Assembly (NCBI RefSeq): GCF_003594875.1
Contig: NZ_QZEY01000001.1
Coordinates: 1-64,000 of the forward strand
From: Bailinhaonella thermotolerans
GTDB taxonomy: Bacteria; Actinomycetota; Actinomycetes; Streptosporangiales; Streptosporangiaceae
Direction: 5' to 3'
Length of the DNA stretch: 64,000 nt
Positions 7,653-16,051 of the stretch are shown piece by piece; the first letter of the stretch is position 1, and each line of letters opens with the position of its first letter. Below the pieces are notes generated by a model. It saw only the letters and a list, made by a program, of their open reading frames with translations, was not told where the DNA came from and searched no databases. The position numbers were made by a program, and so were the translations under genes.

Positions 7653-10600
7653 TCACGGGGGCGGGAGGCGGACGCCGTCGGTCTCGGCGGGGGGTGGGGA
7701 GCCCGGGGGCTGGGTGCAGCGCAGTCCGCGCGCGACGGCCTCGCGCAAGGTGGTGGCCGCGCCCGGGCCCAGGGCGCGGGCCGTCGCGGCGGGGACGCTC
7801 TCCAGCATGGCCATGGCCATCGCCCAGCTCTCGTCGAAGGCGCCGGACAGCAGCCGCAGCGCGGCGGGCGGATCCCGCTCCAGCAGGATCGGGAACAGCG
7901 CCCTGCGCAGCTCGCCGTACTCGTCCCCCAGGCCCTCGGGCAGCGCGAGGATCTCCCCGGCCAGCGCCGGGACGTCCACCAGGTCGGCCAGCGGGGGCGA
8001 GGCGGCCAGGCTCAGCCGTACGGCGATCGCGGCGGTGCCCGGCGCCTGGCGGGCGGCGTCGAGCACCTGGCGGCACAGGTCGCGCAGCGCGGGGTCGCCG
8101 GCGGGCAGGACGGCGGCGGCGTAGGCGCACAGCGCGGCGGCGGCCGGCAGGCGGGGGCCGTCCAGCAGGGCGCGGACCCGGCCGGGGAAGCCCGGGCCGA
8201 GCGCCGCCCCCGCGCCGGGCGGCACCAGGGACGCCAGCGCGGCGCACACCTCGTCCGGGACGTCCTCCATCGGCACGTCCCCCGCAGCCCCGGAACCGGC
8301 CGTCCCGGAACCGGCCGTCCTGAAACCCGGCGTCCTGAAACCCGCCGTCCCGGAGCCCGGGGCCGCGGAACCCGGCGCCGGGGGGCCGGGTGCCGCCGCG
8401 CCCGGGGCGAAGGCGCGGATCAGGCGCTCGTTGTTGGCCGCGCGGGCCATGGCGACGGCCAGGATCAGCGGGTCGTGCCCGGCCTGCTCCGGCGGGCGGC
8501 GCAGGATCATCGCGTGCATCGCCGCGAACGCCGGGTGCGCCGGGCGCCCCTGGCAGACGTCGGTGGTGTGCGCCGCCGAGGCCCAGCAGCCGAACGAGAA
8601 CCGGTAGGCGTACATCAGGTACGGCGCGCCGGTCCGCTGGATGAGGCGCAGGCCGGCGTCGGCGTCCCAGGGCATGATCCGCGTCGCCGTCTCGAAGCGG
8701 GCCCGGTGGTCCGGCCGCAGGTACGCCAGGGCGCGGTCGTCCTGGGAGTCGCCGATCCAGGTGTAGGGGACGATCCGGGCGACGGCCTCCTCCAGGTCCC
8801 GCCGGCGTTCGTCCTCGCGGGCCCGGTCGCCGCGGCGGCCGGCGTCGGCCACGAGCGCGGCGTACCCGATCGCCGCCTCGCCCTGGTCGGTCAGCGCGCG
8901 CACGGTGGCCAGCGCCTGGTCATGGTCGGCCGGGGCGATCGCCTCGGCCAGGATCCGCAGGGTGCGGGCCAGGCCGTACGGGTGACCGAGGGAGGCGGGC
9001 CCGGGCAGGACGGCGCGGACCACGTCGGCGGGGTCGGTGAACAGGCGGGTGCGGCGGCGGGCCTGCCATCCCTGGTCGACGTTGAACACGTATCCCAGGT
9101 CCATGAGCTGGTCGCGCCGGTCGGCCCGGACGGCGGGGCGGCCGGGTTCGGCGGGGCGGAACGGCGGGCTGCCCTCCTCGTCGGCCAGGGGCGGGGGAGT
9201 CTCGGCGTGGCGCAGGGCCTCCTCCAGCAGCGCCCGGGCCCGGTCCTCTCGGCCCAGGTCGAGCTGGATGTGGGCGATCTCGGCCAGGGTGGAGTAGCGG
9301 TCGTGGGTGGCGGGCGACCAGGTGAGGGCGCGGATCCGGCGGGCCTCCCGCTCGGCGCGGTCGGGTTCGCCGGCCGCCAGGTGGAGGGCCATGGTGCGCC
9401 GGTCGCCGTCGCCGAAGAGCCGCCCGATCAGCCCGTCGAGCGGGGAGGGCGCGCCGGAGCGGGCCGAGGCCCGCTCCATCAGGCGGCGGGCCAGGCCGGG
9501 GTCGTGCCCGGCCAGCACCTTGGCGATCTTGGAGGTGGTCCAGAGGGTGTCGTTCCAGGCCAGGATCCGCGCGATCAGGGCGTGGGCGCGGTCGTGCTCG
9601 CCCCAGTCCAGCAGGAGCGCGACGGCGCGGATCTGGGCGTCGTCCCACAGCCCGCTGACGCGCAGGCCCTCCAGCAGGCCGGTCAGGGCGCGGGCCTGCT
9701 CGCGGAAGTGCGGGGCCAGGGCGTCCGCGGCCTCGGCCATGCCGGCCGCCAGTTCCTCGACGACGCGGTCCCCGGCCCCGGGGTCGCCGGGCGCGCCGGC
9801 GAGGCGGTCGCGGGCCTCGGCCAGCGCCGCGTGCGCGTGGCCGCGCGCCCGCTCCGGGTCGTGCGCCCGCCACAGGGCCGCCAGCCGGCCCCGTGCCCCG
9901 ACCCGCTCGGCCGGCGGCGCCGACGGCAGGCAGTGCTCGGCCCGCGTGAGCGGATCCGGCACCTGGCCCGGCGGGAGGCGCCCGGCCAGGTCCAGGTAGG
10001 CGGCGCAGCGCCCCGACTCCATCCGGGCGATGTGCGCGAGCGCCCGGGCCGGGTCCGCGGCCTCGGCGGCCGCACGGTAGACCGCGCACGGCGCGCGGGG
10101 GGCGCGGTGGTCCCGGTCGCGTGCCCGCCCGCGCTCCCACAGGCGCACGGCCCGGTCCAGGTCGCGGGGGGCGAGCAGCCGGGCGGCGGTGTAGTAGTGC
10201 GCCGGCTTCCCGGTGACGAGCGCGGTCTCCACGAGCAGCTCAAGGATCTTCTCGCCGGCCTGCCCCTCCGGCAGGTACGGCAGCGCGGCCCGCAGCCCTT
10301 CGAACCGCTGCTCGGAGGGGGGCAGGGCGCGCAGCAGCTCCAGCGCCTGCGCTTCCCGGCCCAGGCGGGTCATCAGCGCCAGGACCTGCGGGGCCAGGGT
10401 GAGCGCCGACCGCAGCAGCCGCCGCCGCACCACCCCCAGGAACAGCAGGTCGGGCAGCGCCGCGGCGCCGGGGCGGCGGTCGATGACGTGGGCGACGGCG
10501 GCCTCGGCGACGCGCAGCAGGTGCCGGTCGGTGCCGAAGGCGGCCCGGATCGCCTGCCGCAGCCCCGGGCAGACCAGTTCGACCGGGTCGCCGTCGCCGC

Positions 10601-12086
10601 TGCCGATCACGTGCCAGGCCAGGTGGGCCAGGCCGTACCGGTCGACGGCCGCCCAGTCCACCTGGTCCCAGGTCGCGGCGGTGCCGCGGTAGTGGCGCGC
10701 GATGCGGCCGTGCCAGTGCGGCACGTCGACCGCCCACGAGGGCCCTGCCGGGTCCGCCGGGTCGCCGCGCGCCAGGTACTCGGCGAGCGAGCCGTGGAAC
10801 AGCGACACCCGCCCGTCCCGCGCGTCCAGCAGCCAGCGCAGGCGGCGCAGCACGTCGCCGGCGGCCTCGCGCGAGGTGGTCACGCCGGCCAGCGCGATGA
10901 GCCGCCCGGCCGGGAGCGGCTCGCGGGCGACGGTCAGCACGCCCAGGAGGGGGCGGCCGACGTCGTGCCAGGCCCGCGGGCCGGGGGAGCCCGGGCCGCC
11001 CGGCGCGAGCCGGCCCATGCGCTCCAGGTCCGCCCGCACCGAGGTCATGAACACCCCGTACAGCGCGTCCAGGCCGGCGGGCAGGTCGGCAAAGCGCAGC
11101 AGCCGGCCGGCGGTGGCCGCGTCGCCCCGGTCGAGCGCGTCGCCCAGGCCGCGCCGCCAGGCCGCCAGGTACTGGAAGTTCCCGGCCGCGCGGCGGACGA
11201 GGCCGCGCACGAGGTCGCCGGGCTCGTGCCCGTGGTCGCGTGCCAGGCCGAGGATCCGGGGCGTCATCAGGGTGCGCCGGGCGTAGGCCGCCAGGTCGTC
11301 GGCGACCTGGCGGGCGGCCGGGTCGATGCGGATCTCGGCGACGCGGCCCGGGCGGCCCAGGCGCAGCCGTTCCAGCGCCTCGTGCTCGCGGGAGGTCAGG
11401 ATCACGCGGACGTTGGACGGCAGGTCGGGACCGGCGGTGAGCCAGTCGAGCAGTTCCCCGCCGCCGGGTGAACGGGCCAGTTCGTCCACGCCGTCGACGA
11501 GCAGCACGATCCGCTCGCCCGGGTCGTCCTCCAGGAGCAGCAGGGCCGGGTCGATCAGGCCGAGGTGGGCCAGGATCTCCGGCCGCTCCACCCGGGGGTC
11601 GACGCTCATCGACCGCGCGGCCACGCCGATCACCGTGCCGGCGTTCGCGCCGACGTCCTGCTCGACGCGGAGCACGGCGGTGGCGTGGAAGGGGGAGATC
11701 GACAGGTGCTCCACCTGGACGCCGACGACGCGGCCCCCGGGCTCCACGGGGCCGATGCGCTGCCGTACCAGCAGTTCCAGGCGGGCGGGCTCGAACAGTT
11801 CGGGCCGCCGGCGGGCGAGCTGGTGGCCGATCGTGAGCAGGAACGCGGTCAGCCCGGTCTCCTCGGGCCGGGAGAGGCTGTCGCGCCGGACGAAGTAGCG
11901 GAGCCAGCCGGGGCGCCTGCGGGCGAGGCCGGCCATCAGGCTCGTCTTGCCCGCGCCGGGCTCGCCGGTGACCAGGACGTACTGCGCGCCGGCGCGTTCG
12001 ACGGCCTCGTAGAGCCACTCGCGCTCGACGAAGTCGGGACCGGTGCGCTCGCGCACCAGCTCATCGAAGCGCCCTTCCGGATCCAT
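7653..12086 (-). CDS. STAND/NACHT-like ATPase with helical repeats, 1477 aa
   Basis: A giant signal-transduction ATPase. Residues 1-35 are a short N-terminal helix. Walker A is GEPGAGKTS at 41-49, Walker B is IVLLVDGVDEL at 193-203, and a sensor-like VRVILTSRE is at 226-234. Residues about 118-160 insert a GV-rich strand segment (VGVQVEHLS, VIGVAARSM). A winged-helix-like region follows, ending in LFHGSLAEYLARGD near 450. The remaining ~1000 residues are helical and TPR/HEAT-like with repeated A/L/R-rich helices, interrupted by a Gly/Pro/Ala low-complexity linker around 1290. No effector nuclease, TIR or protease domain is visible. It follows a small helical protein gene on the same strand, 96 bp upstream. 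The architecture fits NLR-like sensor ATPases used in bacterial immunity or signalling; this is inference only. Confidence 0.8.
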   Translation of the reverse strand: MDPEGRFDELVRERTGPDFVEREWLYEAVERAGAQYVLVTGEPGAGKTSLMAGLARRRPGWLRYFVRRDSLSRPEETGLTAFLLTIGHQLARRRPELFEPARLELLVRQRIGPVEPGGRVVGVQVEHLSISPFHATAVLRVEQDVGANAGTVIGVAARSMSVDPRVERPEILAHLGLIDPALLLLEDDPGERIVLLVDGVDELARSPGGGELLDWLTAGPDLPSNVRVILTSREHEALERLRLGRPGRVAEIRIDPAARQVADDLAAYARRTLMTPRILGLARDHGHEPGDLVRGLVRRAAGNFQYLAAWRRGLGDALDRGDAATAGRLLRFADLPAGLDALYGVFMTSVRADLERMGRLAPGGPGSPGPRAWHDVGRPLLGVLTVAREPLPAGRLIALAGVTTSREAAGDVLRRLRWLLDARDGRVSLFHGSLAEYLARGDPADPAGPSWAVDVPHWHGRIARHYRGTAATWDQVDWAAVDRYGLAHLAWHVIGSGDGDPVELVCPGLRQAIRAAFGTDRHLLRVAEAAVAHVIDRRPGAAALPDLLFLGVVRRRLLRSALTLAPQVLALMTRLGREAQALELLRALPPSEQRFEGLRAALPYLPEGQAGEKILELLVETALVTGKPAHYYTAARLLAPRDLDRAVRLWERGRARDRDHRAPRAPCAVYRAAAEAADPARALAHIARMESGRCAAYLDLAGRLPPGQVPDPLTRAEHCLPSAPPAERVGARGRLAALWRAHDPERARGHAHAALAEARDRLAGAPGDPGAGDRVVEELAAGMAEAADALAPHFREQARALTGLLEGLRVSGLWDDAQIRAVALLLDWGEHDRAHALIARILAWNDTLWTTSKIAKVLAGHDPGLARRLMERASARSGAPSPLDGLIGRLFGDGDRRTMALHLAAGEPDRAEREARRIRALTWSPATHDRYSTLAEIAHIQLDLGREDRARALLEEALRHAETPPPLADEEGSPPFRPAEPGRPAVRADRRDQLMDLGYVFNVDQGWQARRRTRLFTDPADVVRAVLPGPASLGHPYGLARTLRILAEAIAPADHDQALATVRALTDQGEAAIGYAALVADAGRRGDRAREDERRRDLEEAVARIVPYTWIGDSQDDRALAYLRPDHRARFETATRIMPWDADAGLRLIQRTGAPYLMYAYRFSFGCWASAAHTTDVCQGRPAHPAFAAMHAMILRRPPEQAGHDPLILAVAMARAANNERLIRAFAPGAAAPGPPAPGSAAPGSGTAGFRTPGFRTAGSGTAGSGAAGDVPMEDVPDEVCAALASLVPPGAGAALGPGFPGRVRALLDGPRLPAAAALCAYAAAVLPAGDPALRDLCRQVLDAARQAPGTAAIAVRLSLAASPPLADLVDVPALAGEILALPEGLGDEYGELRRALFPILLERDPPAALRLLSGAFDESWAMAMAMLESVPAATARALGPGAATTLREAVARGLRCTQPPGSPPPAETDGVRLPPP
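8281..8405. repeat. Imperfect tandem repeats encoding a Gly/Pro/Ala linker
   Basis: Inside the STAND gene, units resembling GGAACCGGCCGTCC and GAAACCCGGCGTCCT recur about seven times in a row. They encode a repetitive linker of the GSGTAGFRTPGFRTAG type between the long helical region and the C-terminal helical domain. Units are about 15 bp, so gain or loss would keep the reading frame. The linker length may vary between strains. Confidence 0.65.
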
Positions 12087-12188
12087 CTCAGCCCATCTCA
12101 GCCCATCTCAGCCCGGCAAAGCCCGTCTCCGCCCGTCGCGGCTCATCTCAGCTCAGCTCATCTCAGTTCAGTTCAGCTCAGTTCAGCT
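12084..12188 (-). repeat. Pentamer and decamer repeats in the STAND leader
   Basis: On the minus strand, positions 12188-12144 read as nine consecutive pentamers of the form ARCTG or AGATG. They begin inside the last codons of the upstream gene and include its TGA stop. Further down, GGCTGAGATG occurs three times in tandem; the third copy contains the STAND start codon (first base 12086). The two upstream ATGs (12096 and 12106) are each followed by GGC and TGA, giving two-codon ORFs (Met-Gly-stop). A Met-Ser-stop occurs in the pentamer part. No other sequence element is evident in this 96-bp spacer. Confidence 0.75.
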
Positions 12189-12719
12189 CGGCTCATTCGG
12201 GCGGCCCGGCGGGGGCGGGTGGCCGGGGCGGCGCAGGTCCACGCCGACGGCCTCGCCGCCGGCGTCCACGCGTCCCACGCGCATGCGGGCCTCCAGCCGC
12301 CCGGTCGTCCCCGGTTCCCCGCGGATCGCCGCGACGTATCCGCGGACCTCCTCCACGTCCACGGCGCTGACCACCTCGGCGCGGTCCTCCCCGGCGAACA
12401 CCAGGCGCGTGCCGTAGACCGCCTCCAGCACGACCCGCAGCGCGTCGGCCCGGCGCCGCAGGTCGGCGTCGTCGCCGGCCGCGGCGCGTCCTTCGAGGTC
12501 GCCGCGCAGGGCCCGGATCTGCGCCTCCAGCGCGGCCACCCGCGCCTCGTCGGGTTCGGGGAGCTCGTCCGGCTCCGAGACGATGTCGGGTGTCCTGCGG
12601 CGTTCCCGCCGTCGTTCCAGGGCGGCCCCCGCCTGGTCGTACAGGAACCGGATGCCCTCGGTCAGCGCCGCCCCGCCCAGCACCGCCAGCGATATCGGGT
12701 CCGACATGATCCCGAGCAT
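12183..12719 (-). CDS. Small helical protein upstream of STAND ATPase
   Basis: About 178 residues. The N-terminus is a hydrophobic/amphipathic helix, SDPISLAVLGGAALTEGIRF, followed by LYDQAGAALERRRERRR. Next comes a probable coiled coil (VAALEAQIRALRGDLEGRAA) at about 78-98, a short beta-rich part and a Pro-rich tail. The ATG with first base 12719 has GGAG 10 nt upstream; the ATG at 12707 (MSDP) is an alternative. I do not recognise an enzyme fold. The protein is encoded on the same strand immediately before the 1477-aa STAND ATPase, so the two are probably cotranscribed. A membrane-associated or oligomerising partner/effector role is possible but unproven. Confidence 0.65.
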   Translation of the reverse strand: MLGIMSDPISLAVLGGAALTEGIRFLYDQAGAALERRRERRRTPDIVSEPDELPEPDEARVAALEAQIRALRGDLEGRAAAGDDADLRRRADALRVVLEAVYGTRLVFAGEDRAEVVSAVDVEEVRGYVAAIRGEPGTTGRLEARMRVGRVDAGGEAVGVDLRRPGHPPPPGRPNEPS

Positions 12720-12816
12720 GTCAAATCCGCTCCCCGGGGGCCACCCGTACGCCCCATCCGGCATCCGGCCCGCCGCGCGGCGGGGGAGGGGCCGCCCGGG
12801 GTCCGCCCCGGCGTGA

Positions 12817-12826
12817 GCCGTACGGC
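12817..12826. repeat. Intergenic palindrome GCCGTACGGC
   Basis: One of about eleven perfect copies of this 10-bp palindrome in the window. This one lies between the 3' end of the ABC exporter gene and the small helical protein gene. See the corresponding finding for the full list. Confidence 0.6.
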
Positions 12827-12890
12827 GCACGCGCGGTCCCCTCCCGCGCGCCGTGCGGGAGGGGACGTCGGCCCCCGGCGTGCACCGGGG

Positions 12891-14753
12891 TCATCGGTAG
12901 GCGCTGGCCTGGAGGGTGTAGAGGTCGGCGTACAGGCCGTCGTTGCGCATGAGGGCCTCGTGGGTGCCGTGCTCGACGACGCGGCCGTGGTCCAGGACGT
13001 AGATGCGGTCGGCGTAGCGGACGCTGGCCAGGCGGTGGGTGATGAGGATGACGGTGCGGCCCTCGGCGTGGGCGCGGACGCGCTCGAAGAGGGCGTGCTC
13101 GGCGCGCGCGTCCAGGGCGGCGGTGGGCTCGTCGCAGATCAGCAGGTCGCACTCGCGGTGGAAGCCGCGGGCCACGGCGATGCGCTGCCATTGGCCGCCG
13201 GACAGTTCGTGCCCGTCCTTGAAGCGGCGGTCGAGCAGGGTGCGGTAGCCCAGGGGCAGGCGGGCGACGACCTCGTCGGCGCCGGCGACGGCGGCCGCGG
13301 CGAGCAGGGCGGGTTCGCCGCGTTCGGTGCCCATGGTGATGTTGGAGCGGGCGGTCAGGGGCCAGCGGGTGTGGTCCTGGGCGATGACGGCGGTGCGGGT
13401 GCGCAGGTGCTCGGGGTTGACGTGCGCCAGGTCGGTGTCGTCCCAGCGGACCACGCCGCCGCCGGGGGTGTACAGGCCGGCGAGGATCTTGGCCAGGGTG
13501 GTCTTGCCCGAGCCGTTCTCGCCGACCAGGGCGATGACCTCGCCCCGCTTGATCTCCACGGACACCCCGCGCAGCGCGGGGGTGGCGGCGCCGGGGTAGG
13601 TGAAGACCACGTCCTGGGCGACGATGCGCTCGAAGCCCGCGGGGGCGTCGGGGGCGGCCAGGTCGGGCAGCCGGCGTTCGGCGTCCTCGCAGAAGCCGAG
13701 GAAGTCGGTGAAGTACAGGCCCTGCTCGTAGAGGCGGTTGGTGGCGAACAGGAGGTTGGTCAGGGACTGCTGCCCGGTCCTGATGGCCAGGACGGCGGTG
13801 CCGGCCACCGCCAGCGGGATGGCGCCGGCCGCGAGCAGGAGCCCCAGGGCGAGGTAGACCAGGCCGGTGCCCAGGCCGCCGAGCGCCTGGCCCCAGAGCT
13901 TGGTGGCGGTCTCGCGCCGGGCCAGGCCGAGCATGACGTCCTGCTCGGCCCGCGCGACGGAGTCGTACACCCGCAGCAGGAAGGCGCGCATGGTGAACGC
14001 GCGGACCTCGGCGGCCGCGGCCCGTTCCGAGAGCAGGTCGGCGACGATCCACTTGCGGCGGCGCGCGGGGATGAGGCTGCGCTCGGTGGTGTAGCGCATG
14101 CGGGCGCCGCGGACGGCGGCCCAGGCGCCGGGCAGGACGGCCAGGAGCAGCAGCGGCAGCAGGACCGGGTGCAGCACGCCCAGGACGCCGGCCGTGGCCA
14201 GGATGCCCACGGCCGCGGTGAGCACGTCGATGGCCTCGCTGACGACGGCGTCGGCCACGACGGCGCCGCGGTTGTTCGCCCGTTCCAGCGCGTCGTGGAA
14301 GTCCGGGTCGTCGTAGGCGGCCAGGTCGACCCGGCTGGTCAGGCCGTACAGCCGCTGCTCGGTGACGCGGGAGATCTGGGGGGTCAGGCGGGCCTGGGCC
14401 CAGCCGGCGCCGGCCAGGACCAGGGCGCGCAGCGCGGCGGCGGCGGCGACCAGGGCGAGGCTGGGCAGGGCGGCCATCACGCGGTCGGGGGTGGGGCCCT
14501 GGCTGAACAGGGCCGTCAGGACGCCGGTGGTGGCCAGCAGGCCGAACGCGGTGAAGAACCCGCCGAGCAGGTTGAGGCCGACCATGGCCAGGGTGTCGCG
14601 GCGGCTGGCCGACCAGGCGATGCGCAGCGCCTGGCCGACCAGGGAGGGGAGCCGGCGGGCCATCGTCAGGAAGCCGACCTGGGCCATGGTGTCGGCGTGG
14701 GCGTACCAGTCGGAGATGGAGATCTCGCTGAGTTCGAGCGGTTCGTCCGGCAT
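12891..14753 (-). CDS. ABC exporter of the lanthipeptide cluster (LanT-like)
   Basis: About 620 residues with fused membrane and ATPase domains. The membrane part (about 1-330) has five to six hydrophobic segments. The nucleotide-binding domain has Walker A GENGSGKTT, signature LSGGQWQR, Walker B LLICDEPTAALDA, and the switch histidine in ILITHR. There is no N-terminal C39 peptidase domain, so leader removal must be done elsewhere. The ATG with first base 14753 (MPDEPLEL) is chosen; there is no strong ribosome-binding site, and an upstream ATG at 14804 is possible. It is divergent from the AraC regulator and precursor peptide genes, and probably exports the modified peptide. Confidence 0.82.
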   Translation of the reverse strand: MPDEPLELSEISISDWYAHADTMAQVGFLTMARRLPSLVGQALRIAWSASRRDTLAMVGLNLLGGFFTAFGLLATTGVLTALFSQGPTPDRVMAALPSLALVAAAAALRALVLAGAGWAQARLTPQISRVTEQRLYGLTSRVDLAAYDDPDFHDALERANNRGAVVADAVVSEAIDVLTAAVGILATAGVLGVLHPVLLPLLLLAVLPGAWAAVRGARMRYTTERSLIPARRRKWIVADLLSERAAAAEVRAFTMRAFLLRVYDSVARAEQDVMLGLARRETATKLWGQALGGLGTGLVYLALGLLLAAGAIPLAVAGTAVLAIRTGQQSLTNLLFATNRLYEQGLYFTDFLGFCEDAERRLPDLAAPDAPAGFERIVAQDVVFTYPGAATPALRGVSVEIKRGEVIALVGENGSGKTTLAKILAGLYTPGGGVVRWDDTDLAHVNPEHLRTRTAVIAQDHTRWPLTARSNITMGTERGEPALLAAAAVAGADEVVARLPLGYRTLLDRRFKDGHELSGGQWQRIAVARGFHRECDLLICDEPTAALDARAEHALFERVRAHAEGRTVILITHRLASVRYADRIYVLDHGRVVEHGTHEALMRNDGLYADLYTLQASAYR

Positions 14754-14929
14754 ATGCCGAGTGTGCGGGGAGACACCCGTGGGTTTGAAGTGATCGCCCC
14801 TCATCGGCGAAGCCGCGACCGCCGGGCTCGCCGCGACCGCCGCGACCCCGGCGGACCGGGCGGGTGGGCCTGGGCCGATCGGGCGGGGGGACCTGGACAG
14901 ATCATCCGCACAAGAACGATCATGCTCGC

Positions 14930-15859
14930 GTGAGCGACCCCGGGTCCGGCATCCCCCTGGAGTCCCCGTGGCCACCGCTGGGCGAGGGCGCGGCTCACCA
15001 GGTGTCCGACGCGCACTGGTACAAGATCGGCTATTCCTCGGCTCCCCGGAACGGATCGCGCGGCCACGCCCTCTACCCCTGCGGCCTGGCCCAGGTGGTG
15101 ATCGGGCTCGACGGCGGCCCGGTGTACGTCGGGGACGGCGCGGTCCCGTTCGAGGCGCCCTTCTTCGGGCTGCGGAACCGGCCCCTGCGGATCGGCGTGG
15201 ACGGGCCGATGCGCGGCCTGGGGATCCACATGACGCCGTGGGCCGCCCACGCGATCCTGCGGCTGCCGATGAACGAGGTCGTCAACGCCGCGGTGGAGCT
15301 GCGCGAGGTGGGCGGCGACTTCGGCGCGCGGCTGGTGCGGGCGCTGCGCGGGGCGTCGTCCTGGCCGGAGGCGTTCGCGCTGGCCGACCGGTTCCTGCGG
15401 AAGCGGATGGGGCCGCGCGAGCCGGACCCGGTGGCCTGCGCCTGGTGGCTGCTCGCGCGCGAGGCCGGGCGGATCTCGGTGGGCGACCTGGTGGCGCGGA
15501 CCGGGGTGAGCGAGCGGTCGCTGGAGCTGCGTTTCCGGGAGCGGGTGGGGATGTCGCCCAAGGCGTCCGGGCGGCTGCTGCGCCTGCAGCGGGCGCTGCG
15601 GCTGCTGGTGGGCGGCCGGCCGGGCGCGCAGGTGGCCACCGAGTGCGGGTTCTACGACCAGGCGCACCTGATCCGCGACTGCACGGCGCTGATGGGGCGG
15701 CGGCCGTCGTGGTTCTCCCAGGCTGATAGGCGGATTCGACAGCACGTGGAGTATTTCGGTTTTGTCCAAGACTGGGTCGCGCGGGTGGCTGACCATGGCG
15801 GTGGCAGGTCCCTGCCGCTTGCGGAGCACAGGAGAGGAACGCCATGTCCGAACTGCTGA
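14930..15859 (+). CDS. AraC family regulator of the lanthipeptide cluster
   Basis: About 309 residues from GTG 14930. The N-terminal part (about 20-150) resembles the DUF6597-type domain common in actinobacterial AraC proteins (ALYPCGLAQVVIGLDGGPV, GLGIHMTPWAAHAIL). The AraC HTH follows with ISVGDLVARTGVSERSLEL, the second HTH and ATECGFYDQAHLIRDCTALM. The last 16 nt overlap the lanthipeptide precursor gene, whose Shine-Dalgarno site lies inside this gene, so the two may be translationally linked. GATCAT occurs twice just upstream of the start. It probably controls expression of the cluster. Confidence 0.8.
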   Translation: MSDPGSGIPLESPWPPLGEGAAHQVSDAHWYKIGYSSAPRNGSRGHALYPCGLAQVVIGLDGGPVYVGDGAVPFEAPFFGLRNRPLRIGVDGPMRGLGIHMTPWAAHAILRLPMNEVVNAAVELREVGGDFGARLVRALRGASSWPEAFALADRFLRKRMGPREPDPVACAWWLLAREAGRISVGDLVARTGVSERSLELRFRERVGMSPKASGRLLRLQRALRLLVGGRPGAQVATECGFYDQAHLIRDCTALMGRRPSWFSQADRRIRQHVEYFGFVQDWVARVADHGGGRSLPLAEHRRGTPCPNC

Positions 15860-16011
15860 CGCTGGAGCCGCGGGTCGCCGGCGCCGCGACGCTGGAGCCC
15901 ACGATCGCCTTCGACAACCGCTACGCCGGGCTGCACCTGCGGACCGGTTGCGTCCCCACGTGCACCTGCTCGGGCGGGTCGAGCGTCTGCGGCCGATCGA
16001 CGCGGGTGTGA
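15844..16011 (+). CDS. Lanthipeptide precursor peptide, 55 aa
   Basis: A short gene with an AGGAG site 8 nt before the ATG at 15844. The leader (about residues 1-33) begins MSELLTLEP and includes a second TLEP at 16-19, resembling the LLxLQ-type recognition element of class III/IV leaders. The probable core, TGCVPTCTCSGGSSVCGRS at about 34-52, has four Cys (36, 40, 42, 49) and Ser/Thr at 34, 39, 41, 43, 46, 47, 52 and 53. These can give Dha/Dhb and (methyl)lanthionine rings. It is immediately followed by the LanL-type synthetase. The ORF is too short for most gene callers. Assignment rests on size, Cys/Ser/Thr pattern and position. Confidence 0.85.
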   Translation: MSELLTLEPRVAGAATLEPTIAFDNRYAGLHLRTGCVPTCTCSGGSSVCGRSTRV

Positions 16012-16051
16012 GCGGACCCGCCGCCCGTCGCCCGTCGCCGACAGGTCCTCG

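Noticed and set aside
7593-11471. 1292-aa open frame on the plus strand
   Set aside because: It is the antisense shadow of the STAND ATPase gene; composition is Gly/Arg/Gln-rich without any domain, while the minus frame has clear Walker motifs.
11565-14933. 1122-aa plus-strand open frame
   Set aside because: Antisense to the STAND N-terminus, the small helical gene and the ABC exporter; no recognisable protein features.
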